This document shows positions 16,944 through 25,542 of a DNA stretch of 64,000 nt, piece by piece. Under the pieces are notes generated by a model. It was not told the DNA's origin. It did not search any database and worked only from the letters and a program-made list of their open reading frames with translations. Source of the stretch: CAYXWH01 sp964468755 (GTDB taxonomy: Bacteria; Chloroflexota; Dehalococcoidia; Dehalococcoidales; RBG-16-60-22). The stretch covers positions 18,076-82,075 of the forward strand of contig CAYXWH010000003.1 in NCBI GenBank assembly GCA_964468755.1, in the 5' to 3' direction. The translations under genes were made by a program, and so were the position numbers. How positions within the stretch are numbered: position 1 is the first letter of the stretch; the number at the start of each line of letters is the position of its first letter.

Positions 16944-18728
16944 CTATTCCACAGTAACGCTTTTAGCCAGATTTCGTGGATAATCTATAGAGCAGCCTCT
17001 TTGCCTGGCTACGTAGTAGGCAAGAAGTTGTAACGCCACCACGTTCACCACCGGGGAAAAGATAGTCTCAACCTCAGGCACTGTAATTACCCAGTCAGCC
17101 AGCTCCCCGATGTTCTTATCTCCCTCACTCACTATCGCCAGCACCGGAGAATGTCTGGCTTTCACTTCCTTGATACCGGTCACCATTGCCTCATAGGTCT
17201 TGTCGGGAGCCGCCGCCACCACTACCGGTGTATCATCACCCAGTAGGGCAAAGGGACCGTGTTTCAGCTCGCCGGCAGCATAACCCTCGGCATGAATATA
17301 GGATATTTCCTTCAGTTTCAGGGCACCTTCCAGAGCTATAGGAAAGTTTATCCCTCTGCCAATGAAAAATACATTATCATACCCGGATAGATACCGGGCA
17401 CACTCCGCAATTACTTCCTCATTATCCAGCACCTGCTGGACCTTGGCCGGTAACTGCCTCAATCCCACAATGAGGTTATCCAGCCGTCTCATATCGACCC
17501 TGGAATACGGCAGGGCCAGCCAGTACAGGGCGATGAGCTGGGCCATAAAGCTTTTCGTTGCCGGCACACTTATCTCCGGGCCAGCCCGGGTATACACAAC
17601 CTGGCTGGCAAGCCGGCTGATGGTGCTGCCCACCACATTGGTGATAGCCGTCACCTGACAGCCTTGCTCGTTAAGCCTTTTCACAGCGCGGAGCACGTCG
17701 GCAGTCTCGCCGGACTGGGTGAGGACAACGACTCTATTTCTTGCTGATATCTGCCCACAGTAATTAAACTCGGAAGCCAGCTCGGCCCGTACCGGAACCT
17801 CGGCAAGCTCTTCGATGAGGTATTTCCCGACCAGAGCGGCATTGTAGGAAGTGCCGCAAGCCAGGACAAGCAGGTCTTCCAGACCGTCACTACCCGTCAT
17901 GGCTGAATCGGCGTTTAAATCGGCGGCGGTAATATATTGTTTCAGGGTATCCCGTATTACCCTGGGTTGTTCATGTATTTCCTTGAGCATAAAATGTTGA
18001 TACCCACCCTTCTGGGCATCTTCAACGCTCCATAAAACCTTGTGCTCCTCCCGGTGTACCGCAACGCCATTTTCAGTAACCTCGATAGCATTCGGGGTAA
18101 TCACGGCAAGGTCACCATCTTCCAAATAGATAACGCTGCTGGTATAATCGAGCACCGCGGGCACGTCAGAGGCAATGAAGTACTCACGGTCGCCAACGCC
18201 AATAATCAGCGGGCTGTCCTTCCTGGCAGCCACCAGTGTCGTTTCCCCTTCGATAAGGGCAATGATGGCATACGAACCATCAACATCCTCGAGCGCCCTG
18301 CCTACCGCCTTGACCAGGTCACCGTTGTAGTACTTTTCAATCAGGTGGGGAATTACCTCGGTATCCGTCTCGGAAAGCAGGGTATGTCCCTCATGAGCCA
18401 ACTGCTGCCGCAAACTCTGAAAATTACTGATGACACCGTTATGTACCACGGCAACTTTACCCTTGCAACCGCAGTGGGGGTGGGCGTTTTCCGGCGAAGG
18501 TTCGCCATGTGTTGCCCACCGGGTATGGCCAATACCCGCCGTCCCCGCTAGCTTCGGCAATGTCTTCTCCAACGCCTTCACCCTGACCGCATCCTTGAAT
18601 ACCTGAATACTATCCCCCATGACGGCGACACCACAGGAATCATAGCCCCGGTATTCCAGCCGGTTCAGGCAGTTCAATAAAATAGGCTGCGCCTCACGTT
18701 CACCGATATAACCGATTATTCCACACAT
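16944..18728 (-). CDS. glmS: Glutamine-fructose-6-phosphate aminotransferase
   Basis: 594 residues; makes glucosamine-6-phosphate from fructose-6-phosphate and glutamine, the entry to UDP-GlcNAc. The N-terminal Ntn-hydrolase glutaminase starts MCGIIGYIG with the catalytic Cys2, and has TRWATHGEPS and the NGVISNF loop. Two SIS domains follow (LACGTSYNAA, LTQSGETADVL, ATKSFMAQL) and the C-terminus ends LAKSVTVE as usual. It is the last gene of a glmM-glmU-like-glmU-like-glmS operon. No glmS ribozyme is seen in the 41-bp gap upstream. Confidence 0.97.
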   Translation of the reverse strand: MCGIIGYIGEREAQPILLNCLNRLEYRGYDSCGVAVMGDSIQVFKDAVRVKALEKTLPKLAGTAGIGHTRWATHGEPSPENAHPHCGCKGKVAVVHNGVISNFQSLRQQLAHEGHTLLSETDTEVIPHLIEKYYNGDLVKAVGRALEDVDGSYAIIALIEGETTLVAARKDSPLIIGVGDREYFIASDVPAVLDYTSSVIYLEDGDLAVITPNAIEVTENGVAVHREEHKVLWSVEDAQKGGYQHFMLKEIHEQPRVIRDTLKQYITAADLNADSAMTGSDGLEDLLVLACGTSYNAALVGKYLIEELAEVPVRAELASEFNYCGQISARNRVVVLTQSGETADVLRAVKRLNEQGCQVTAITNVVGSTISRLASQVVYTRAGPEISVPATKSFMAQLIALYWLALPYSRVDMRRLDNLIVGLRQLPAKVQQVLDNEEVIAECARYLSGYDNVFFIGRGINFPIALEGALKLKEISYIHAEGYAAGELKHGPFALLGDDTPVVVAAAPDKTYEAMVTGIKEVKARHSPVLAIVSEGDKNIGELADWVITVPEVETIFSPVVNVVALQLLAYYVARQRGCSIDYPRNLAKSVTVE

Positions 18729-18769
18729 AACGTATTTCCTCTGGTTCTGTTTATCATGCGTAAAACCGG

Positions 18770-19945
18770 TTAATATACCAGACTCCGGTCAGGTACTTTA
18801 CCTCCCACCAGCTTCATGGCATGAATCTGGCAATAGTTACCGACAATCGTGCCCGGCTGAATCACGACATTACCACTCACGTTACAGTCTTCCCCCATCA
18901 TCACTCCGTAGCTCACGGAATGAGATTCGCCATTGACCTTGACCTCGCCTTCACCACTGCAGGCGGTAAGGTGTCCTTTAATCGCACACCCCTCATCTAT
19001 TACTGAATCCTCGATAATGCAGCCTGGCCCGATAGCCACGTCATTGCCGATAACACTGTTCTTAATCTCGGTGAATGATGATATAACTACATTATCGCCG
19101 ATACTCGTTCCCGGTAATATACAGACGTTGGGACCAATGTGACAGCCACTGCCAATAATTACCGGCCCGGAGAGATATGAATTGGAACGTATCACGCTGT
19201 CCTTCCCCACGGTAATCTGACCTCTAAGGAAAACATTTGATTCAACAGTACCACCCACAGCAGGTTCAACGTGGTCAAGCACCTCTTCATTCAAATTCAG
19301 GATATCCCAGGGGTATACGACATCCAGCCAGCTGCCGTCGGTTTCCACCGCGTTTACCTCGTGTCCCTCATTTATCATGTTGTTCAGTACTTCAGGTATA
19401 TCCAGGACTGACCCGGTATAGTTAAATATTTCTTTATTGAAGGCATAAACACCGGTATTAACCAGGTTGCTGCGAGCTTCACCGGGTTTTTCTTCAATCC
19501 CCTGCACTATTCCCTGCTGTACCGCGACCACTCCGTACCGTGACGGGTCAGCCACCCTCTTTACCAGTAACGCTCCCGGTTTTTCATCGATAAATCGAGC
19601 GATGGTGTCGGCTACAATCAGGTTATCCCCCGGCAACACCAGAAATTCATCTTCAGCCACGTCTACCGCCTGAGCCAGGGCATGTGCCGTACCCAGTTGC
19701 TTTTCCTGAGTAACGTATGTTATATCAACCCCCAACTGCTCTCCGGAGCCGATAGCATCGTAAATTTGCTCTTTCCGGTAGCCAACCACCAGCACGATGT
19801 TGCGGATGCCATTTTGTGATAATGCCTCAATTACATACCGGACTATCGGCTTATCGGCGACGGCAAGCATGGTCTTGGGACGGTTCACCGTAAACGGCCT
19901 CAGCCTCTGCCCCTCGCCTGCGGCGAGAATTATTGCCTGCTTCAT
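18770..19945 (-). CDS. GlmU-like sugar-1-phosphate nucleotidyltransferase with left-handed beta-helix (copy 2)
   Basis: About 391 residues from the MKQAIILAAGEGQRLRP start; a longer frame back to 20032 runs into the upstream gene, and GAGGTG lies just before the tandem ATGs at 19948/19945. The N-terminal Rossmann nucleotidyltransferase has LAAGEGQRLRPFT, VLPGDNL and KRVADPSRYGVV. From about residue 240 onward there are many hexapeptide turns (VIGSGCHIGPNVCILPGTSI) forming a beta-helix. This is the archaeal-type arrangement of a bifunctional sugar-1-P uridylyl/thymidylyl- and acetyltransferase. With glmM and glmS in the operon, UDP-GlcNAc synthesis is the likely job. It is a paralogue of the gene just upstream. 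Confidence 0.85.
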   Translation of the reverse strand: MKQAIILAAGEGQRLRPFTVNRPKTMLAVADKPIVRYVIEALSQNGIRNIVLVVGYRKEQIYDAIGSGEQLGVDITYVTQEKQLGTAHALAQAVDVAEDEFLVLPGDNLIVADTIARFIDEKPGALLVKRVADPSRYGVVAVQQGIVQGIEEKPGEARSNLVNTGVYAFNKEIFNYTGSVLDIPEVLNNMINEGHEVNAVETDGSWLDVVYPWDILNLNEEVLDHVEPAVGGTVESNVFLRGQITVGKDSVIRSNSYLSGPVIIGSGCHIGPNVCILPGTSIGDNVVISSFTEIKNSVIGNDVAIGPGCIIEDSVIDEGCAIKGHLTACSGEGEVKVNGESHSVSYGVMMGEDCNVSGNVVIQPGTIVGNYCQIHAMKLVGGKVPDRSLVY

Positions 19946-19958
19946 CATAGCGATCACC

Positions 19959-21164
19959 TCAATAAATCTTTGAACCCGGTAGAATAACCCCACTGACCAC
20001 GGCTCCCGGGCCGATATGGGTATCATTGCCAATCAGGCATCCAAGGTTTATTGACGCATTAATCCCGGTCTCCACACCATCACCAACTATCGCTCCCAGC
20101 TTGCGCCTCCCGGTCTTCTGGTTGATTACCGATATCTCTTTCCCGTCAAGCCGGAGGTTAGCAATCTTGGTACCGGCTCCAAAATTGCAATTTTCACCGA
20201 TAACACTGTCACCGACATAGTTATGGTGGGGAAACTTGCTTCCCTTCATGATAATTGAGTTCTTGACCTCAACGGCACTGCCGATATGGCAGTTATCTCC
20301 GATGGAGGTGCCGGGACGAATATAGCAATTGGGTCCGATTTCACAACCGCTCCCTATTGCCACCGGCCCGACGATATAGGCACCTGACCGGACCACCGTG
20401 TTCCGGCCAATGGCGACCACGCCCTTGATAACCGCATTGGTTTCTATCTCACCCAGATTCTGCCCCTCAATCCGGGACAGCAGTGACTCATTCAGTGAGA
20501 GCAGGTCCCAGGGATAGCTCACGTCCATCCAGTGGCTAATTTCCTGACAGACAACCCCCTCCTGTGACTGGTCTATCATCAACTGTAATGAGTCGGTTAT
20601 CTCATACTCTCCCCGCGGCGATTTGGGGGTATCGGCTATAGCAGCAAATATGTCCGGAGTGAAGAGATACATGCCGGCGTTGGCCATAGTACCGGGGGAG
20701 CGCACCGTTTTTTCATATATGCGCACCACCTTGCCTTCCTCCATCTCTACCATACCCAGGCCGGCGGTCCGCTCCACCTTAACCACGCTGATGGTAGCAC
20801 TATCATTGCCGGCGACCTTACTAATGTCATCATGGCTTACCAAGATATCCCCGTTAATTACCAGGAAGCTCCCGTCTACCATATTCTCTACGGCCCGGAT
20901 GGCATCGGCGGTACCCAGCTGTTTTCTCTGGTTCCGGTAGGTGATGTTTACCCCCCATTTCTCCCCGCTGCCGAAGTAACCACGCACCTGCTCATCACAA
21001 TAGCCAACTATAAAGATAAATTCGGTGATACCTGCCTGGCGGGCTTCATCGAGCAGGTGCTCCAGTATAGGCTTGTTGGCAACGGAAACCATTACCTTGG
21101 GCCGGCTATAGGTCAAGGGACGCATGCGACTGCCTTCGCCGGCGGCTAAAATAACTGCCTTCAA
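19959..21164 (-). CDS. GlmU-like sugar-1-phosphate nucleotidyltransferase with left-handed beta-helix (copy 1)
   Basis: 401 residues. The N-terminus MKAVILAAGEGSRMRPLT carries the nucleotide-binding loop, FLVINGDIL the metal-binding Asp, and KVERTAGLGMVEM the sugar-binding region. From about residue 245 hexapeptide repeats (GRNTVVRSGAYIVGPVAIG) build a beta-helix, ending INLGCLIGNDTHIGPGAVV as in acetyltransferase-type GlmU. It overlaps glmM by 4 bases and precedes its paralogue by 13 bp. Two tandem copies may divide uridylyl- and acetyltransferase work or handle different sugars; the sequence alone does not decide. Confidence 0.88.
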   Translation of the reverse strand: MKAVILAAGEGSRMRPLTYSRPKVMVSVANKPILEHLLDEARQAGITEFIFIVGYCDEQVRGYFGSGEKWGVNITYRNQRKQLGTADAIRAVENMVDGSFLVINGDILVSHDDISKVAGNDSATISVVKVERTAGLGMVEMEEGKVVRIYEKTVRSPGTMANAGMYLFTPDIFAAIADTPKSPRGEYEITDSLQLMIDQSQEGVVCQEISHWMDVSYPWDLLSLNESLLSRIEGQNLGEIETNAVIKGVVAIGRNTVVRSGAYIVGPVAIGSGCEIGPNCYIRPGTSIGDNCHIGSAVEVKNSIIMKGSKFPHHNYVGDSVIGENCNFGAGTKIANLRLDGKEISVINQKTGRRKLGAIVGDGVETGINASINLGCLIGNDTHIGPGAVVSGVILPGSKIY

Positions 21165-22453
21165 TCAGTCCTCCCGATACTGTTTTCCATTATACTGACG
21201 CCACTCTGATACAACTGGCGCGCCCTTGTCTCACTCTTTGCCTCGGCGGTTAACCTGACCTTGGGCTCGGTACCGGATGCCCTGACCAGCAACCAGCCAT
21301 CCTTAAAAATAAGCTTTATGCCATCAATTGTCTCGATTGATTGGGGCTTGAGAGCCACCAATTTATCTTGCAGGCCGGTCATGTCAAGCCCATCGTTAAT
21401 AATGCTACCCCGCCGGAGCGGGTACGAGGGCAGGCGGTCAACCAACCCGGATATTCTCTGCTGGCTGGCGATAGCGGCAATTTGAGCTGCAGCATAGATG
21501 CCGTCCGGGCAGAGTGAGATGCCAGGAAAAATCCAGCTACCCGAGGCTTCCCCGCCAAAGTCCCCGCCTTTTCTCAGCTCTTCAGATACCGCGGCATCCC
21601 CCACTCGGGTGCGCCGGGTCACGAAACCCGCCTCTTCCATCACCATTGAGGCATCCACCGTAGTTACCACGCTGCTGGCTCCGATTGCCCGACCGAGAAT
21701 TACCAGTAGCGCATCTCCGGGGATAAATCTTCCCCGGTCGTCTACCGCCATCATCCGGTCGGCATCTCCATCGTGGGCAATGCCGACCACGGCGCCGGTG
21801 TGCTTCACCGCCGCCATCAGCTCTGCCAGGTTGGCAGCCGTCGGCTCACTCTTCCGGGGGAACATGCCGTTATGGGAACAATTCAACGGTATCACCTCAC
21901 CGCCCATCATGGTTATCAGGTATGGAGTAACCTCAGCCGCCGCACCGCCACCGGCGTCCACCACCACCTTGCAATTCAATTTAGCCGGAAAATCCCGCAG
22001 TATCCGTTCAACATGCTGTTCCACCGCCCCGCTGCGGCTCTTGCCCGGCTTCATCTCTGACCACGGCGCTATATCCAGGGCATTGCTCAAAATTGCTTCC
22101 TCGATTTTTTTCTGCTGCGTGGAATCAAATGCCGAGCCATCGGGGTTCCAGAGCTTGATGCCGTTGTACTCCGGCGGATTATGTGAAGCGGTTATCATTA
22201 CCCCGGCATCAAACTCCCCGGCGATAAAGGCAAGTGTCGGCGTGGGCACGATACCAATATCAATACTCCTGGCGCCAGCCGCCAGCAGTCCGGAAATAAG
22301 GGCACATTTCATAACATCGCTGGACGTCCTGGTGTCATTGCCCACCACCACACTGTCGTTGTCCCGACCCACTGCCAGACCTACCTTAAAGGCTACATAG
22401 ATTAAATCTTTATCGACAATTGCCCGTATCCCCGAAGTACCGAAGAGTTTCAT
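21161..22453 (-). CDS. glmM: Phosphoglucosamine mutase (phosphohexomutase family)
   Basis: 430 residues; converts glucosamine-6-P to glucosamine-1-P. The start MKLFGTSGIRAIV contains the family N-terminus. The phosphoserine loop is MITASHNPPEYNGIKLW (about residues 80-96), the Mg site is IAHDGDADRMM (about 232-242), the sugar-specificity loop is GGEASGSW, and the phosphate-binding loop is RASGTEPKVRLTAEA near the C-terminus. It reads as the archaeal/deep-branching GlmM type. It heads the operon, and the start codon sits only a few bases downstream of a strong promoter, without Shine-Dalgarno sequence. Confidence 0.92.
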   Translation of the reverse strand: MKLFGTSGIRAIVDKDLIYVAFKVGLAVGRDNDSVVVGNDTRTSSDVMKCALISGLLAAGARSIDIGIVPTPTLAFIAGEFDAGVMITASHNPPEYNGIKLWNPDGSAFDSTQQKKIEEAILSNALDIAPWSEMKPGKSRSGAVEQHVERILRDFPAKLNCKVVVDAGGGAAAEVTPYLITMMGGEVIPLNCSHNGMFPRKSEPTAANLAELMAAVKHTGAVVGIAHDGDADRMMAVDDRGRFIPGDALLVILGRAIGASSVVTTVDASMVMEEAGFVTRRTRVGDAAVSEELRKGGDFGGEASGSWIFPGISLCPDGIYAAAQIAAIASQQRISGLVDRLPSYPLRRGSIINDGLDMTGLQDKLVALKPQSIETIDGIKLIFKDGWLLVRASGTEPKVRLTAEAKSETRARQLYQSGVSIMENSIGRTD

Positions 22454-22462
22454 ATTGATTTA

Positions 22463-22490
22463 ATTCTACAACTCCAAGCGTAAATGTCAA
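22463..22490 (-). promoter_or_regulatory. Strong promoter for the glm operon, implying a leaderless mRNA
   Basis: Read on the minus strand: TTGACA (22490-22485), 16 bp, TAGAAT (22468-22463). The ATG of glmM begins at 22453, only 9 bases after the -10 box, so a start site 6-7 bases downstream leaves a leader of about 2-4 bases. No Shine-Dalgarno sequence precedes the ATG. The remaining gap to the next gene (22491-22699) shows nothing I can support. Confidence 0.65.
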
Positions 22491-22699
22491 CAAGGCTAAC
22501 CCGTAACTATTACGCCCTATTGCCTGAGCGATGGTCGGTTAAGAATTTCCACCCGGAGTCCACTCCCCGCGGTTACCAGCCAGGCGAGTCATCGACAACG
22601 GTGCCTATACCTGCCGTGGCGCTACAGTTCGATTTGGGGTAAACCAGCTATGAATAAAGCGAACAAAGCAGTATTGGCTTATCCATTGTCTGCCGGCGG

Positions 22700-23905
22700 C
22701 TATCTTCTTCTCAATAATGCCAGCGACACCACTGATAACGCCACACTGATAATAGCCATTACGTAGAAGACATCAATAATGCCAAATACATCCATGAAGT
22801 GCCCGGCGACGGGCTGAAGCAGGCTCTGCCCCTCCATACTCAGACCAAAGTAAATACCAAATATGGTCGCCCTCAGATACGCCGGTGTTTTATCTATTAG
22901 AAGTGCCTGCATGGTTGCCTGTCGCATATACATGAATAGACCAAAAGCAATCAAGACCACGATAAGCCCCGCATTAAACGGTAAACTGGTCAGCAGGTAT
23001 AAAATCGGACCGGTAGCCAGGAGTGCAAAAACCGCCGCATTGTTTCTCCCCCATCTATCTGACAGCCACCCTCCGATAAGGCTTCCGGCAATCCCCCCAC
23101 CCCTTATGGCAGCTACCAGCATGGTGGCATAGGCGGCGGCAATGCCGTGCTTGTCCATCATATAAAGCGTTACAAAACCCAGGGCTGAGCCGGAAATAAA
23201 TTCGAGGAGTATAAACAGGGTAATGACCGGAGCTACGCTAATCAACACAGTACGCAGGCTTATTCTACGAACCGCCGCTTGACTATCATTCCCTGCAGCC
23301 GCAACATAACCAACCGGCTCCTGGTGCCGGAACTTTCTTATTACCAGCGGTGCGGCAATTACAGTAACAATTCCCAGAATGATATAGGCAAAGTTCCATC
23401 TCAAGGCTTCAGCGATGACACCCCCAACTATAGGACCCAGCGCATAGCCAATACTGCCCCCCACGTTGTGAATTGCTATCGCTTTTCCCCGCCCCTCCTC
23501 TTCATAGCAGTTCGAAATCATGGAGACGGCTGATGGATGATATAGACCGGCAAAGAGCCCCATGATAACCAGAAGAACCAGCATGGGATAATACGAAGGG
23601 CTGAACCCTATCCCCACCGCCAAAAGCCCGACACCACCCATCCCCACGGCAACCACTATGCTCCGCCTGAGCCGGTCGCCGAGCCAGCCTCCGGGAAACT
23701 GGGAAATACCGGCGGTAATGGCGTATGCGGAGAGAAGCAGTCCCGACTGCAGATAGGTTATGCCCAGGCTTATCTTAACCAGCGGCAAAAGGGCGGGAAG
23801 TAGCCCACTGCAAAGGTCATGACTGGCATGGGTATATGCAAAAAACGCCGCCGTGCCACCACCCCACCGTCGATACAGGGCTTTCAATTTTCCACGTTCT
23901 AACAA
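22700..23905 (-). CDS. MFS transporter (fosmidomycin-resistance-like subgroup)
   Basis: 401 residues, 12 predicted membrane helices. MFS signatures: SAYAITAGISQFPGGWLGDRLRR (helix 2-3 loop) and the mirrored LIGGWLSDRWGR in the second half; LYHPSAVSMIS in helix 4 is typical of the Fsr-like subgroup. The start is TTG at 23905 with AAGGA nearby; no ATG fits as well. It lies downstream of thiC in the same direction after a 110-bp gap. This could make it a thiamine-precursor transporter, but the substrate cannot be read from sequence. It resembles the MFS gene at 46121-47326 in length and motifs. Confidence 0.8.
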   Translation of the reverse strand: MLERGKLKALYRRWGGGTAAFFAYTHASHDLCSGLLPALLPLVKISLGITYLQSGLLLSAYAITAGISQFPGGWLGDRLRRSIVVAVGMGGVGLLAVGIGFSPSYYPMLVLLVIMGLFAGLYHPSAVSMISNCYEEEGRGKAIAIHNVGGSIGYALGPIVGGVIAEALRWNFAYIILGIVTVIAAPLVIRKFRHQEPVGYVAAAGNDSQAAVRRISLRTVLISVAPVITLFILLEFISGSALGFVTLYMMDKHGIAAAYATMLVAAIRGGGIAGSLIGGWLSDRWGRNNAAVFALLATGPILYLLTSLPFNAGLIVVLIAFGLFMYMRQATMQALLIDKTPAYLRATIFGIYFGLSMEGQSLLQPVAGHFMDVFGIIDVFYVMAIISVALSVVSLALLRRR

Positions 23906-24015
23906 TTAACAGCATCCTTGTAAATCCAGACAAACGATACCGAGGTTTACCGTCGGCACGGGAGTCTAATCTTCTGTGAATCAGGTCAACAGTGGCCTGC
24001 AGTCCGCGCCAGAAG

Positions 24016-25311
24016 CTAGCACCGGTTGGTCCTGACACCCAGATACTTTGCCACCAGCTCCATAGCGCAGTATTCGCCGCACATGCTACACGCCGGACTG
24101 GCCGAGGTATGTTTCCCGTGCACGCTTTTAACCCGCTCCGGGTCCAGAGCCAGGCGTGCCTGCTCATCCCAATCAAGGTTCTTGCGAGCCAGTGACATCT
24201 TCTTGTCCCGCTCTGCCGCTCCCGCCACTCCCTTGACGATATCCGCAGCGTGCGCTGCGATTCGCGAGGCGATTACTCCTTGCCTCACATCGTCAATATC
24301 GGGTAATGACAGGTGCTCCGACGGTGTCACATAGCAGAGAAAATCGGTACCGGCAGCGGCAGCAATAGCCCCGCCGATGGCGCCGGTTATATGGTCATAG
24401 CCAGCAGCCACATCAGTCACCAGCGGCCCCAGCACGTAAAAGGGGGCTTCATGACAGAGCGACTTCTGCAAGCGGACATTGGCTTCAATATGGTTCAACG
24501 GCAAATGCCCCGGTCCTTCAACCATCGCCTGAACACCAGCCTGCTGTGCCCTCTGGACTAGCTCGCCGATGACGAGCAATTCCTCTATTTGAGCCCGGTC
24601 GGTGGCATCAGCCAGACTACCGGGACGCATACCATCACCCAGGCTCAGAGTGACATCATACTCACTGGCTATCTCCAGAAGACGGTCGTAGTGCTCATAT
24701 AACGGGTTTTCGCGCTCATTATGGAGAATCCAGCCAATCAGGAAAGCACCCCCCCGGGAAACCACATCAGCCACCCTTCCCTGCTTCTTGAGACGGTCAA
24801 TAGCCGACCGGGTTACCCCACAATGCACGGTCAGGAAATCAACACCATCCCGGGCGTGCTCTTCAATGACCGAAAAGAATTCATCAACAGTCATCTTCAC
24901 TATAGCACCGTGTTTGTCAATGGCTTGAATACCGGCCTGATAAATGGGCACCGTGCCCAACGCTACCTGACTGGCGGCAACAATTGCCCGTCGAAGTCCC
25001 GATATATCACCGCCGGTGCTCAAGTCCATAACGGTATCGGCACCGGCATCAACCGCCGTCTGTAGCTTGGCTAACTCGGTATCAAAGCTGCCAAAGTCCG
25101 GGGATGTTCCAATATTGGCATTCACCTTGGTCGCCAGGCCCCGGCCAATGCCACCGGGAACGAGCCCGGTATGATTGATATTCGCCGGAATGACGATTAC
25201 ACCATCGGCTATACCCTGACGGATAAATTCAGCTTCCAGCCCCTCAGCCCTGGCTACCAGTTCCATTTCAGGAGAAATATCACCCTTTTTCGCCGTGTCT
25301 ACCTGAGTCAT
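24016..25311 (-). CDS. thiC: Phosphomethylpyrimidine synthase ThiC (radical SAM)
   Basis: 431 residues from the ATG at 25311, which has GGAG 5 bases upstream; an in-frame upstream codon at 25335 lies in the terminator region. ThiC converts aminoimidazole ribotide to the thiamine pyrimidine HMP-P. Recognisable segments include VIPANINH, NIGTSPDF, DTVMDLSTGGD, VPIYQA, FLTVHCGVT, SLGDGMRPG and EGPGHLPLN. The C-terminal radical-SAM cysteine motif is CSMCGEYC (C-x2-C-x3-C), one residue shorter than the C-x2-C-x4-C of E. coli-type ThiC. The gene is controlled by a TPP riboswitch directly upstream. Confidence 0.97.
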   Translation of the reverse strand: MTQVDTAKKGDISPEMELVARAEGLEAEFIRQGIADGVIVIPANINHTGLVPGGIGRGLATKVNANIGTSPDFGSFDTELAKLQTAVDAGADTVMDLSTGGDISGLRRAIVAASQVALGTVPIYQAGIQAIDKHGAIVKMTVDEFFSVIEEHARDGVDFLTVHCGVTRSAIDRLKKQGRVADVVSRGGAFLIGWILHNERENPLYEHYDRLLEIASEYDVTLSLGDGMRPGSLADATDRAQIEELLVIGELVQRAQQAGVQAMVEGPGHLPLNHIEANVRLQKSLCHEAPFYVLGPLVTDVAAGYDHITGAIGGAIAAAAGTDFLCYVTPSEHLSLPDIDDVRQGVIASRIAAHAADIVKGVAGAAERDKKMSLARKNLDWDEQARLALDPERVKSVHGKHTSASPACSMCGEYCAMELVAKYLGVRTNRC

Positions 25312-25320
25312 CGCCACTCC

Positions 25321-25363
25321 TAAAAATAAAACCAAGGGCTACGACGACTGCTAAACCCTTGGT
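25321..25363 (-). terminator. Intrinsic terminator of the thiC riboswitch
   Basis: On the minus strand an 8-bp stem ACCAAGGG (25363-25356) / CCCTTGGT (25338-25331) is followed at once by TTTTATTTTTA (25330-25321), then GGAG and the thiC start. Position between aptamer and gene fits transcriptional attenuation by TPP. Confidence 0.85.
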
Positions 25364-25371
25364 CCAAACTG

Positions 25372-25460
25372 TTTCCGCTTCCCTACGCTCGCATTACCGA
25401 GAGCAGGTTCACAGGGTTGGCACCAAATCGCCTCTCAGCCTCTTCGAGCACCCCTAGCGG
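25372..25460 (-). ncRNA. TPP riboswitch (THI element)
   Basis: On the minus strand the conserved landmarks appear in order: AGGGGTGC, GGCTGAGAGG (the CUGAGA pyrimidine-sensing loop), AACCC, GTGAACCTG, then GGTAATGCGAGCGTAGGGAA (pyrophosphate-sensor half and closing stem). This is the classic thiamine pyrophosphate aptamer. It lies between a promoter and a terminator hairpin ahead of thiC, so TPP binding would stop transcription of thiC and possibly of the MFS gene beyond it. Confidence 0.95.
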
Positions 25461-25477
25461 TTTAACTACTATTCCAG

Positions 25478-25506
25478 AATATACCACAAACTTTGTTAAA
25501 GTTCAA
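25478..25506 (-). promoter_or_regulatory. Promoter for the thiC riboswitch transcript
   Basis: Minus strand: TTGAAC (25506-25501), 17 bp, TATATT (25483-25478). It lies about 18 bp upstream of the aptamer, where transcription must start. Confidence 0.7.
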
Positions 25507-25542
25507 ACGGGTAGCACCTGCCGACTTATACCGTCACCTGGT

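Noticed and set aside
19946..20032. 29-residue N-terminal extension of GlmU-like copy 2
   Set aside because: It overlaps the end of copy 1 in another frame; the GAGGTG site and family N-terminus place the start at 19945/19948.
22491..22699. Possible small gene between glmM promoter and MFS gene
   Set aside because: No frame with a ribosome site and plausible protein composition on either strand.
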